Below, one piece after another: positions 30,393 through 38,423 of a stretch of DNA of 64,000 nucleotides. The stretch comes from RGIG3178 sp963674495 (GTDB lineage: Bacteria; Bacillota; Clostridia; Christensenellales; QAND01): the NCBI GenBank assembly GCA_963674495.2, contig CAXXLG010000003.1:62001-126000 (forward strand). Reading direction: 5' to 3'. The notes under the pieces are model-generated. The model was not told the origin of the DNA. It was given only the letters and a program-made list of their open reading frames with translations, and searched no databases. Numbering within the stretch: the first letter of the stretch is position 1; each line of letters begins with the position of its first letter. The position numbers and the translations under genes were made by a program.

Positions 30393-33020
30393 ATGAAGCA
30401 GATACCCGAGAAGACCTATGACTTTCACAGCGTGGAGGACAGGTTGTACAAACAGTGGATGGAGGACGGCTGTTTTCAGCCGGTTATCGATCACGACAAA
30501 AAGCCGTACACCATCGTCATTCCGCCGCCCAACATTACAGGGCAGTTGCATATGGGGCACGCGCTGGACAACGTATTGCAGGATATCCTGATCCGCACCA
30601 AGCGCATGCAAGGCGTACCCACGTTGTGGGTACCGGGCACGGACCATGCTTCCATCGCAACGGAAGTCAAAATCGTGGGAAGCCTAGCGCAGGAGGGACT
30701 GACCAAAAACGACATTGGGCGCGACGCGTTTATCGAGCGCGCTTGGGCGTGGAAGGAGAAGTACGGCGGGCGCATCGTGGAGCAATTGAAAAAGATGGGA
30801 TGCTCATGCGACTGGCACAGAGAGCGGTTTACCATGGATGCCGGATGCAGCCGTGCCGTGATCGAAACCTTTGTGACGTTATTCGAGCGGGGATATATCT
30901 ATAAAGGGGACCGGATCATCAATTGGTGTCCCGAATGCCGCACCGCACTGTCCGACGCTGAGGTGGAATACGAGGAACAGCAGAGCTTTTTGTGGCATAT
31001 CCGGTATCAGACGCCGGACGGCGAGGACGGCATCGTGGTGGCGACGACGCGGCCGGAGACCATGCTGGGCGACACCGCGGTGGCGGTGCACCCAGATGAC
31101 GAACGGTATAAACACCTCGTGGGCAAGACCGTGATACTGCCGTTGATGGACCGGGAGATTCCGGTGGTGGCGGACGAATACGTGGATCGGGAATTCGGGA
31201 CCGGCGCGGTCAAGATCACGCCCGCACACGACATAAACGATTTCGAGGTGGGTCAAAGACATAGCGTGGGAGCCATCCGTGTTTTGGACGACGGTGGCGC
31301 CGTCAACCAGAACGGCGGCACCTATGCCGGGCTGGATCGTTTCGAAGCGCGCAAACGCATCGTGGAGGATCTTGACGAGCTGGGCGCTTTGGTCAAAACC
31401 GAAGCGCACGACCACAACGTCGGCGCCTGCTACCGTTGCGGTACCACGGTGGAATCCATCATATCGGATCAGTGGTTTGTCGGCATGAAAGCGCTGGCCG
31501 AACCGGCGATGGAGGTGGTGCGTAACGGTCGCATCCGATTCGTGCCCGACCGGTTTTCCAAGACGTATTTCAACTGGATGGAAAACGTGCGAGACTGGTG
31601 TATTTCGCGGCAACTTTGGTGGGGTCACCGCATCCCCGCATGGTATTGTGAGGACTGCGGCGAGATCATGGTTAAACGCAGCGCGCCAAGCGTGTGCGAT
31701 AAATGTGGCTCCAGCAAGTTGCATCAGGACGAGGACGTGCTCGATACGTGGTTCAGCTCGGGCCTGTGGCCGTTTTCCACGCTCGGCTGGCCGGATCAGA
31801 CGGAGGATCTTAGCTATTTCTATCCGACCAGCACGCTGGTCACCGGCTATGAGATCATCTTCTTCTGGGTGGCACGCATGATCGTGTTCGGCCTGTCCAT
31901 CATGGAGGATATCCCGTTCGATACGGTGATGATCCACGGCATCGTGCGAGATGCACAGGGAAGGAAGATGTCCAAGTCCCTGGGCAACGGCATTGATCCG
32001 CTGGAAGTCATAGAAACCTATGGCACCGATGCACTGCGGTTCTCTCTGATCCAGAACAACAGTATCGAGAACGACAGCCGTTTCTATATGGAACGTGTGG
32101 AAGCTTCACGCAACTTTGCCAACAAGCTGTGGAACGCCGCGCGGTTCGTATTGATGAATGCGCAGGAATATGAACCGCAGCTGCTGATTGCGGACAACCT
32201 GAGCGCCGGGGATAAGTGGATATTGACCAAGCTAGGCGCCACCGTCACCGACGTGACCGACGCGATCGACCGTCTTGATCTTGGCCTTGCCGCGCAGAAG
32301 ATATACGACTTTTTATGGTCGGACTACTGCGACTGGTATATAGAGATGCAAAAGACCCGCTTTGACGGAGAAGAGCGGGATATGGCACTGAGCGTTTTGT
32401 TGCACGTGCTGGAGCAAACGCTGAAACTGCTGCATCCGTTCATGCCCTTTGTCACCGAGGAGATATACCAATCGTTGCCGGGCACATCCGGCTATCTGAT
32501 GATGCAGCCTTGGCCAACCGTTCAGGACGACCTTTCGTTTGTAGAGGAATGTGAGGATATAGAGGGATTGATGGACATGATCCGTACTGTGCGCAACATA
32601 CGGCGCGAGTTTAACATCCCCCAGGGCAAGCGCGCGCCGTTATGTATCTTGCCCAAATTTGGCAAGGAGAGCCTGCTTGAAATGGCGGACAGCTGGTTTA
32701 TGCGGCTGAGCTATGCCAGCGAAGTGACGTTGATACGCGATGAATCGCAGATGCCGGAGCAGGCCGCCAGCGCCGCCTGCCCCTATGGAACTGTTTATAT
32801 TCCACTGGGTGCTCTGATCGATATAGACAAGGAAAAAGCCCGCTATGAAAAAGAGATTGACAGGCTGAAAGGGGAAATGGATCGTTCACAAGGCAAGTTG
32901 AAAAACCCCGGCTTTGTGCAAAAAGCGCCGGCGGACATCGTTGAGCGGGAGCGCAAGGCCTTGGAGGAATATAGGGCGCTGCTTGAGCGCACTGAAGCGC
33001 TAAAAAGGACGCTGGGTTAG
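30393..33020 (+). CDS. valS: Valyl-tRNA synthetase
   Basis: Class I synthetase charging tRNA-Val. 875 aa: PPPNITGQLHMGHAL (HIGH motif), the editing domain in the middle (TTRPETMLGDTAVAVH), zinc-type Cys clusters near residue 415 (CEDCGE, CDKCGS), GRKMSKSLGNG (KMSKS) and the C-terminal coiled-coil arm. ATG at 30393 has GGAGGG 6 bases upstream; the frame is open from 30324 through the T-box, so automated calls may begin too early there. Confidence 0.97.
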   Translation: MKQIPEKTYDFHSVEDRLYKQWMEDGCFQPVIDHDKKPYTIVIPPPNITGQLHMGHALDNVLQDILIRTKRMQGVPTLWVPGTDHASIATEVKIVGSLAQEGLTKNDIGRDAFIERAWAWKEKYGGRIVEQLKKMGCSCDWHRERFTMDAGCSRAVIETFVTLFERGYIYKGDRIINWCPECRTALSDAEVEYEEQQSFLWHIRYQTPDGEDGIVVATTRPETMLGDTAVAVHPDDERYKHLVGKTVILPLMDREIPVVADEYVDREFGTGAVKITPAHDINDFEVGQRHSVGAIRVLDDGGAVNQNGGTYAGLDRFEARKRIVEDLDELGALVKTEAHDHNVGACYRCGTTVESIISDQWFVGMKALAEPAMEVVRNGRIRFVPDRFSKTYFNWMENVRDWCISRQLWWGHRIPAWYCEDCGEIMVKRSAPSVCDKCGSSKLHQDEDVLDTWFSSGLWPFSTLGWPDQTEDLSYFYPTSTLVTGYEIIFFWVARMIVFGLSIMEDIPFDTVMIHGIVRDAQGRKMSKSLGNGIDPLEVIETYGTDALRFSLIQNNSIENDSRFYMERVEASRNFANKLWNAARFVLMNAQEYEPQLLIADNLSAGDKWILTKLGATVTDVTDAIDRLDLGLAAQKIYDFLWSDYCDWYIEMQKTRFDGEERDMALSVLLHVLEQTLKLLHPFMPFVTEEIYQSLPGTSGYLMMQPWPTVQDDLSFVEECEDIEGLMDMIRTVRNIRREFNIPQGKRAPLCILPKFGKESLLEMADSWFMRLSYASEVTLIRDESQMPEQAASAACPYGTVYIPLGALIDIDKEKARYEKEIDRLKGEMDRSQGKLKNPGFVQKAPADIVERERKALEEYRALLERTEALKRTLG

Positions 33021-33023
33021 GCA

Positions 33024-34253
33024 GTGCGCGCCTATCCCGCCCATTGGACACGCGAGCAGACGGTGCGGTTTTTGCCGCTTTCCGCGCTTTTGGGCATCGA
33101 TGGATTGTGCGATGCCATGCCGTTTGTGCATGTATCCGGCACCAACGGAAAAGGTTCTATCTGCGCGTATATGCAGTATATCCTCGCCGCTGCTGGCTAC
33201 CGCACGGGCTGGTTTACATCGCCACACCTGTACCGCGAAACCGACCGTATACGCATCGGCGGCGAAGAGATCCCGAAGGATCTTTTGGATCAATGGGTCA
33301 AAGAAGCATACGAGAAATGGCCGACGTGCAAGCTGTTTGAAGCATATTTCTATGCGGCGCTTCGGCATTTTGAGCGCGAGAAGGTGGATGTGGCGGTATT
33401 GGAAACCGGCATTGGCGGCAGTATGGACGCGACCAATATCGTGTGGCCGGCTCTTTGCGTCACCGGCACCATCGGCTTGGATCACTGCGCGTTGCTGGGG
33501 GATACGCTGCCCGGCATCGCACGGCAAAAGGCCGGCATCGCTAAAGAAGGGGTGCCGTTTGTCCTATCGCCCGGCGTGGATCAATCGGCGCGGGAAGCCT
33601 TCGCGGATGTGTGCAAACAGGCGGGCGCGCCGCTGTACGATCTGTCGGGAAGCACGGTCATTCGGCGTGGCGGTGGCCACGTTGCGCAGTGTTTTGACGC
33701 TGAATGCGGTGATTATCGTCTGATAGATGCACGCATACGCATGTTGGGCAGCTATCAGGTGCAAAATGCATGGACGGCGGCCTATGCCGCGCACAGGCTC
33801 AACGATGTGGGTTTTGCAATCGACGAGAAGGCCATACGGCATGGCCTTTTGCATACACGCTGGCCCGGACGGCTCGAATGGGTGGAAGGGAATCCGCCGC
33901 TTTTAATCGACGGCGCGCATAACCCGGACGGCGCCAAAGCACTGCGCGAGGCTGTAACGGAGCTTCGTGGACAAAGGCGCGTGGTGCTTCTGATCGCGAT
34001 GATGGCGGACAAGGACACGGTGGCGGTGGCGGATTGCTTTTGTGGTATGGCTGACGATGTGGTGGCGACGCAGGTGGATTACCATCGGGCTATGGCCGCG
34101 CACCGCCTAGCGGCGCTGTACGACGGCGCGGTTGCGATTTCACCGCCGCAGGAGGCGCTGCGTGAGGCCAAACGGCTGGCCGGGCCGGATGGGCTTGTGG
34201 TGGTGGCAGGTTCGCTGTATCTGCCGTGTGAACTCCGACCGGACAGCAAATAG
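33024..34253 (+). CDS. folC: Folylpolyglutamate synthase / dihydrofolate synthase
   Basis: Adds glutamate to folates (and to dihydropteroate). 409 aa with VSGTNGKGSICAYM (P-loop), FTSPHLYRETDRIRI, ETGIGGSMDATNI, GLDHCALLGDT and LIDGAHNPDGAKAL, all Mur-ligase-type FolC features. Start is GTG 3 bases after the valS stop, without a strong ribosome site, suggesting coupling to valS. A decayed copy of its last 30 codons lies at 35806-35899. This is a second folate function in the window besides folT. Confidence 0.95.
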   Translation: MRAYPAHWTREQTVRFLPLSALLGIDGLCDAMPFVHVSGTNGKGSICAYMQYILAAAGYRTGWFTSPHLYRETDRIRIGGEEIPKDLLDQWVKEAYEKWPTCKLFEAYFYAALRHFEREKVDVAVLETGIGGSMDATNIVWPALCVTGTIGLDHCALLGDTLPGIARQKAGIAKEGVPFVLSPGVDQSAREAFADVCKQAGAPLYDLSGSTVIRRGGGHVAQCFDAECGDYRLIDARIRMLGSYQVQNAWTAAYAAHRLNDVGFAIDEKAIRHGLLHTRWPGRLEWVEGNPPLLIDGAHNPDGAKALREAVTELRGQRRVVLLIAMMADKDTVAVADCFCGMADDVVATQVDYHRAMAAHRLAALYDGAVAISPPQEALREAKRLAGPDGLVVVAGSLYLPCELRPDSK

Positions 34254-34369
34254 CGTAGATTCCAACGAACCGCGGTGTAAAAGCAGGGCGTATGAAACTA
34301 TACCGTTGTGATTTTGCGGTAGGCAAGGCGCACCACACGACAAAAGAATACGTATATGGAGGCACTGCA

Positions 34370-35566
34370 ATGAAGATCACGGACATGAGGGCATATCTAT
34401 TGAAAGGTCATTTTCAAAGCACATGGTCGGCAATCGACAGAATGGTGAATCCGCTGGATTATTATGACGAGTATCTGGGCAAACCCAACGTATTCGGACA
34501 GTCCGTACACATGAAACCCGCCGCCGATCCTTTGGAAGTAAGCAAGATCATGCTTGAGATCACGACGGATGAGGGCATATCCGGCATACACATCCCGGTT
34601 GAGCAGTTCATGCAGGTCGAGATTGCATTGAAAACGTACAAGCCATATCTTATCGGCAAGGATCCGATGGCAACCCGGATGATATGGGACATCATGGATC
34701 GGGGAAACAATCGGGGACGTGCTGGCATAGATATGACGGCGGTGGCAGCGATCGACAATGCCCTGTGGGATTTGAAGGGTAAGATCACCAACCAGCCCGT
34801 GTACAAGCTCTTAGGTGGCGGGCGTGAGAAGCTCAAGGCCTATATAAGCATGCTTGGCTGCGATGTGGACGATATGGACAAGGTGCGCGAATGGGCGCTT
34901 AAGGCGCGCGACATGAACGTATATGGGCAGAAATGGTTCTTCAAATACGGCCCGAGCTCGGGAAGTTTCGGCATCGATAAAAACCTTGAGCTTGCGTATA
35001 CGTTGCGCGAGCTGTTGGGCAAAAACTATAATCTTATGTTCGATGCATGGGCGGGATGGGATCTTTCCTACTGTATAGAGATGTTCAAAAAACTTGAACC
35101 GGTAAGGCCGCTGTGGATCGAGGAACCGCTGCGCGTAGACCGGATCGAAGCATTCAGAGTGTTGAGGAGCAAGAGTGACCTTCAGATCTCATGCGGTGAA
35201 AGGCTTTACAACCGCTTTGAGATACACCAGTTCCTAAAGGAAGGGCTCATAGATTTCTATCAGCCTGAGCCCGAGATATGCGGCGGCATTACCGAGGTTA
35301 TGCGAATCGGTGAACTGTGTGAGCTTTATGGCGTAAAATTTGCGCCCCATGGTTTGAGCCTGATGCCAAACCTGAGCATTTCCGCGGCGATGCCGCCGGA
35401 TATTACGCCCTGCTTGGAGTATCTTGAATGCACGATACCGGGCCACATCTGCCTGTTGAAGAATCCGCCGGGCATCGTGGACGGTTTCGTGCATCTGCCG
35501 CAAACGCCCGGTCTGTTTGAATTGGATGAGGAGAAGGTACTTTCCAAAGAAGAAATTGTTCTTTGA
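34370..35566 (+). CDS. Mandelate racemase/enolase superfamily enzyme
   Basis: 398 aa acid-sugar dehydratase or racemase type. The capping domain comes first, then the barrel with three metal ligands: LMFDAWAGWD (Asp), PLWIEEPL (Glu) and ISCGERLYNR (Glu), and FAPHGLSL with a general-base His. PVYKLLGGGREKLKAY is the usual junction. The substrate is unknown; proteins of this group dehydrate sugar acids such as galactonate or gluconate. No sugar-acid transporter, kinase or aldolase is adjacent. ATG at 34370 follows TATGGAGGCACTGCA. Confidence 0.87.
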   Translation: MKITDMRAYLLKGHFQSTWSAIDRMVNPLDYYDEYLGKPNVFGQSVHMKPAADPLEVSKIMLEITTDEGISGIHIPVEQFMQVEIALKTYKPYLIGKDPMATRMIWDIMDRGNNRGRAGIDMTAVAAIDNALWDLKGKITNQPVYKLLGGGREKLKAYISMLGCDVDDMDKVREWALKARDMNVYGQKWFFKYGPSSGSFGIDKNLELAYTLRELLGKNYNLMFDAWAGWDLSYCIEMFKKLEPVRPLWIEEPLRVDRIEAFRVLRSKSDLQISCGERLYNRFEIHQFLKEGLIDFYQPEPEICGGITEVMRIGELCELYGVKFAPHGLSLMPNLSISAAMPPDITPCLEYLECTIPGHICLLKNPPGIVDGFVHLPQTPGLFELDEEKVLSKEEIVL

Positions 35567-35609
35567 TATCCGCCAAATATAGGGGGCGGACTTATGGATT
35601 TTAAAAAGA

Positions 35610-35635
35610 AAAAACAAGTTGAAAGGCTTGTTTTT
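35610..35635 (+). terminator. Terminator after the enolase-superfamily gene
   Basis: AAAAACAAG pairs with CTTGTTTTT around an 8-base loop. Confidence 0.7.
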
Positions 35636-35653
35636 CTGCCGGGTATGATGGGG

Positions 35654-35796
35654 TCAATATCCCAAATCTTCATTGATCAGGAGGACATGTATTTTGATCA
35701 TGCCGGTAGCCGATGCAAAACGCCTGTGATGTTGCACATGCGTTGTACGTGATCGGCTTGTGTGCATCGACCGGCACCGCGCAGGGTGTGATTGGG
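35654..35796 (-). pseudogene. Decayed 3' end of a LUD-domain gene
   Basis: This stretch matches the last part of the intact LUD-domain gene at 43174-43782 with scattered substitutions. The C-terminus reads IKIHVLLINEDLGY-stop against IKMHVILVNEDLGY-stop, and further in RMCNITGVLHR is identical. A one-base loss near 35702 (GGTAGCC versus GGTAGGCC) shifts the frame between these blocks. Homology fades near 35796. It is a remnant of a second copy or of an ancient duplication. Confidence 0.85.
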
Positions 35797-35805
35797 ACCT
35801 TCTTC

Positions 35806-35899
35806 GCCCAAGGAAGCGCTACACGAGGCCAAACGGTCTTGTGGGGTTGTGGCGGGTTCGCTGTATCTGTTGTACAAGCTGGTGCTGGATAACCGGTAG
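35806..35899 (+). pseudogene. Decayed 3' end of a folC gene
   Basis: Reads PKEALHEAKRSCGVVAGSLY and on to a stop, against PQEALREAKRLAGPDGLVVV then AGSLY in the intact folC. Nucleotide identity is strong in two blocks (GAGGCCAAACGG; GGTTCGCTGTATCTG), with a 12-base deletion between. Only about the last 30 codons remain, without a start. It abuts the LUD remnant tail-to-tail. Confidence 0.8.
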
Positions 35900-36164
35900 C
35901 GAAGCTTTGATCGTTGTTTTGTTGGCTCTGTATTGATTATGGGAATCGAACCCTGAGAGGGAGCGAAGTATAAAGAAAGTATGCCGGGGTATGTTTTTAG
36001 CGAGATGCCCGAGCGAACGAGAGGGAATAAGGACGCGAAGCAGACGCTCACGCGGTTTCCACCATAAAAAAGCAATGATTACCAGAAAGAAGCTGAGCGT
36101 TGCCCCGTCAGTAGTATCTGTCATCTGGCGTTTACACGAAATGATTGTGCGCTACCGAAAGCGG

Positions 36165-36983
36165 CTATACACCCAGCGCGTACTTATCAATCGCTTTTGC
36201 CAGCCCATCGTTCATGTTGGTATCTGTAATGGCATCTGCCAATATCTTTAGACTCTCTATAGCATTTCCCATTGCAACGCCCAGACCAGCCCACTGCAAC
36301 ATGCTGTCGTCGTTAATCCCATCGCCTATGGCCATTACGCATTCCCGAGGGATTCCATAGCAGGCAGCCAAACGTGATAAACCGTCGCCTTTGCTGATCC
36401 CCTTCGGCACCAGTTCCAATCTGCTTGGATCACCTGTGGTGATATCAAGTTCAACGACCGGTGAAAGCATGTCAATTACCCGTGGCCCGTCGGAAAACGG
36501 AACGGAATAATCAATCCGTTGGATATCAGACTTACTTGCCTCAATCAAATCATCCAGCGTTTCATGAACCATGACATGTAGCCTGCCATTCTCCAGAAGG
36601 CCACGGTTTAAACAATCAGCCAGCATATGTGTTTTATACATGCCGGAAATAAAAAAACGCCTTCCGGGGACTGAAATACAATCTTCATACAGCATACGCA
36701 GCAGCGGTTCCGTTACTTCGGGGTCTATCCTTCGTTCCAGCACATACTCGTTTGTTTTCCAGTTTAGGATGGAAGCGCCGTTGATTACCATACACAGTTG
36801 ATCAAATTCGGCACCACACGCTAATGCATCAGCTATCTGTGCAAGGCTGCGGCCTGTGCATATGCAAACATGTATCCCGGCTTGTGCGCAATCGTGCAGG
36901 ACGCGGATGCTTTCCGGCGATACGGTATTTCTCTTATAAAAAAGTGTTCCGTCCAAGTCTATTCCTATCAGTTTGATGGACAT
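36165..36983 (-). CDS. Cof-type HAD-superfamily phosphatase
   Basis: 272 aa sugar-phosphatase-like HAD enzyme with the class IIB cap. Motif I is IGIDLDGTLF (nucleophile Asp), motif II CICTGRS, motif III a Lys in PKGISKGDGL, and motif IV AIGDGINDDSML. Likely dephosphorylates sugar phosphates or flavin-type cofactors; the specific substrate is unknown. The start ATG at 36983 follows ATGGGGAATAAATC. Its 5' side opens into AT-rich DNA. Confidence 0.92.
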   Translation of the reverse strand: MSIKLIGIDLDGTLFYKRNTVSPESIRVLHDCAQAGIHVCICTGRSLAQIADALACGAEFDQLCMVINGASILNWKTNEYVLERRIDPEVTEPLLRMLYEDCISVPGRRFFISGMYKTHMLADCLNRGLLENGRLHVMVHETLDDLIEASKSDIQRIDYSVPFSDGPRVIDMLSPVVELDITTGDPSRLELVPKGISKGDGLSRLAACYGIPRECVMAIGDGINDDSMLQWAGLGVAMGNAIESLKILADAITDTNMNDGLAKAIDKYALGV

Positions 36984-37438
36984 GATTTATTCCCCATGAA
37001 TTGTTGGATTTGTTAAACCAGATGCTTATATGTTTCACATATAACACATATAATATAATTCGCTGCATATATCTTGTCAAACAATTAATATAGCAATCAC
37101 AAATCAAGTTTTTTATACTCACAGTTGTCAACGATGTTCCCAAACGATCTTTTGCCAGTCAATCCTGACAACAGATCCCCGTGTTCGCAAACTACAAGTG
37201 ATTTCTTTGAGTATAATGCTAATAGAAAATCCACCCGCAAAGACAAAGGTGTTTGTTTTTTAGTGCCGTTGCTTCACCGATTCAAGGCAACAACTTTTAA
37301 TAACATTATTGCCTTTTCTTATTTATGATAAAATATCTCAGAAGTTCGCTTAAAAATGAAATTGAACATAAGAACCCCTCATGTATGCCAACGGTCCTGT
37401 ATATATTGACCATCCCCATTTAGGGAGGGATAAACAGC
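36984..37438. other. AT-rich intergenic region
   Basis: 455 bases of clearly more AT-rich DNA than the surroundings. Short open frames here lack ribosome sites and family-like sequence. I see no RNA gene. Confidence 0.5.
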
Positions 37439-37980
37439 ATGCAAAAAGAATATTCCACTATAGGTTGTTGTGGCATTGATTGTGGATTGTGCCCGCGATT
37501 TTATACAGATGGACATTCAAGATGCCCCGGTTGCGGCGGCAGTGGTTTTGGGAGTAAGCACCCACCTTGCTCTTTAAAAACGTGCTGTACCGAAAAGCAT
37601 AGCCTAGAGATCTGTTCACAATGCATTGAATTTCCCTGCCAGAAATATCAGGACAAAAGAAAATCGAACGAGATTCTTTCGTTACCCATAAAAAGATATT
37701 TAAAAACCACGAGCAGATCAAAGCATTAGGCATTGGCGAGTTTATATCTAATCAGAATAAACGGATTTCAATTCTACAAGATTTGCTCGCCAATTTCGAC
37801 GAAGGGCGAAGAAAAAGTTATTTTTGCCTCGCGGCAGCGCTACTTTCGACAGAGGGCCTTCAGACCGCAAGGGATGAGGCTACGCTTGAAACGGATCGAA
37901 AAAGGAAGGCAAAAGCACTGAAAGCAGCTTTGCAAAAATGTGCAGAAATGGAAAATGTAATCTTGTCTTTGAATGCATAA
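37439..37980 (+). pseudogene. DUF3795-type cysteine-rich protein, frameshifted
   Basis: The first frame (37439-37729) gives an N-terminal half typical of DUF3795 proteins: IGCCGIDCGLCPRFYTDGHS, CPGCGG and CSQCIEFPC, many Cys likely binding metal. It loses similarity after KYQDKRK. Reading in the next frame from about 37662 restores family-like sequence (KIERDSFVTHKKIFKNHEQI, then NFDEGRRKSYFCLAAALL) up to a stop at 37980. A one-base loss in the A-rich stretch GACAAAAGAAAATCG (37653-37667) explains this. Intact, the protein would be about 180 aa. It could be a true mutation, a sequencing error in a homopolymer, or slippage. Confidence 0.8.
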
Positions 37981-38281
37981 TTGAAACAAGAAATTTGAGG
38001 ACAGGAAAAAAGACCATATGCTCCGCCAGAAGGAACGCCTGATTATGAAGCAATAGTCAGGCGTTTAAATATTTCTATACGATATTAGGGTGAGTGAAAG
38101 GGATATATACTTCTGAATGAAACCGGATGTAGCGGATCAACGGATCGCAGGAGATGCCGTCATGGGTGGTTTACATGAGTAATGTTGTTAAGGCCTCCGT
38201 GCCCTTGGGGTATAGTGCTTATTGCAAATAAATCCCAGTAAATAGAAGTTTTCTGTTTTATCTATAAAGTCATATGATGAG

Positions 38282-38302
38282 TTGTTAAATTATTTTTAAC
38301 AA
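38282..38302. promoter_or_regulatory. Inverted repeat upstream of the SpoIID-dockerin promoter
   Basis: TTGTTAAA-N5-TTTAACAA, a perfect 8-bp dyad ending 23 bases before the -35 box; position suits a regulator site. Confidence 0.45.
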
Positions 38303-38325
38303 AAAAACAATAAGGCTGTCTATCG

Positions 38326-38354
38326 TTGACAAAATCATGCACATTCGTTACTAT
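38326..38354 (+). promoter_or_regulatory. Promoter of the cohesin/dockerin operon
   Basis: TTGACA (38326-38331) and TACTAT (38349-38354) with 17-base spacing; transcription would begin about 60 bases before the first gene. Confidence 0.75.
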
Positions 38355-38423
38355 CTGTATAAACGACATAATATTGTAATAAATGCGTAATTTTCTTGCG
38401 GAAACTTGGGGAATTTTGAGAGA

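Larger units (their letters stand above)
35567..36164. other. Gene graveyard between the enolase-like gene and the HAD phosphatase
   Basis: No intact gene. It holds a terminator, a decayed LUD-gene 3' end and a decayed folC 3' end (listed separately). From about 35900 to 36160 I see no gene; the open frames there have no ribosome site or family similarity. Confidence 0.65.
37981..38423. other. Intergenic region before the SpoIID-dockerin gene
   Basis: AT-rich. Contains a weak hairpin AACGCCTGA/TCAGGCGTT (38034-38065), an inverted repeat and a promoter described separately; no gene recognised. Confidence 0.55.

Noticed and set aside
33100..33723. 207-codon frame on the plus strand inside folC
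   Set aside because: It is a frame shadow of folC, which has clear family motifs; no ribosome site or domain in the shadow.
35941..35957. T-loop-like sequence on the minus strand (AGGGTTCGATTCCC)
   Set aside because: No matching acceptor stem, D-arm or anticodon arm can be placed around it, so it is not a tRNA.
35819..36124. 101-codon minus-strand frame in the graveyard region
   Set aside because: No ribosome site and it runs through the folC remnant in the wrong sense.
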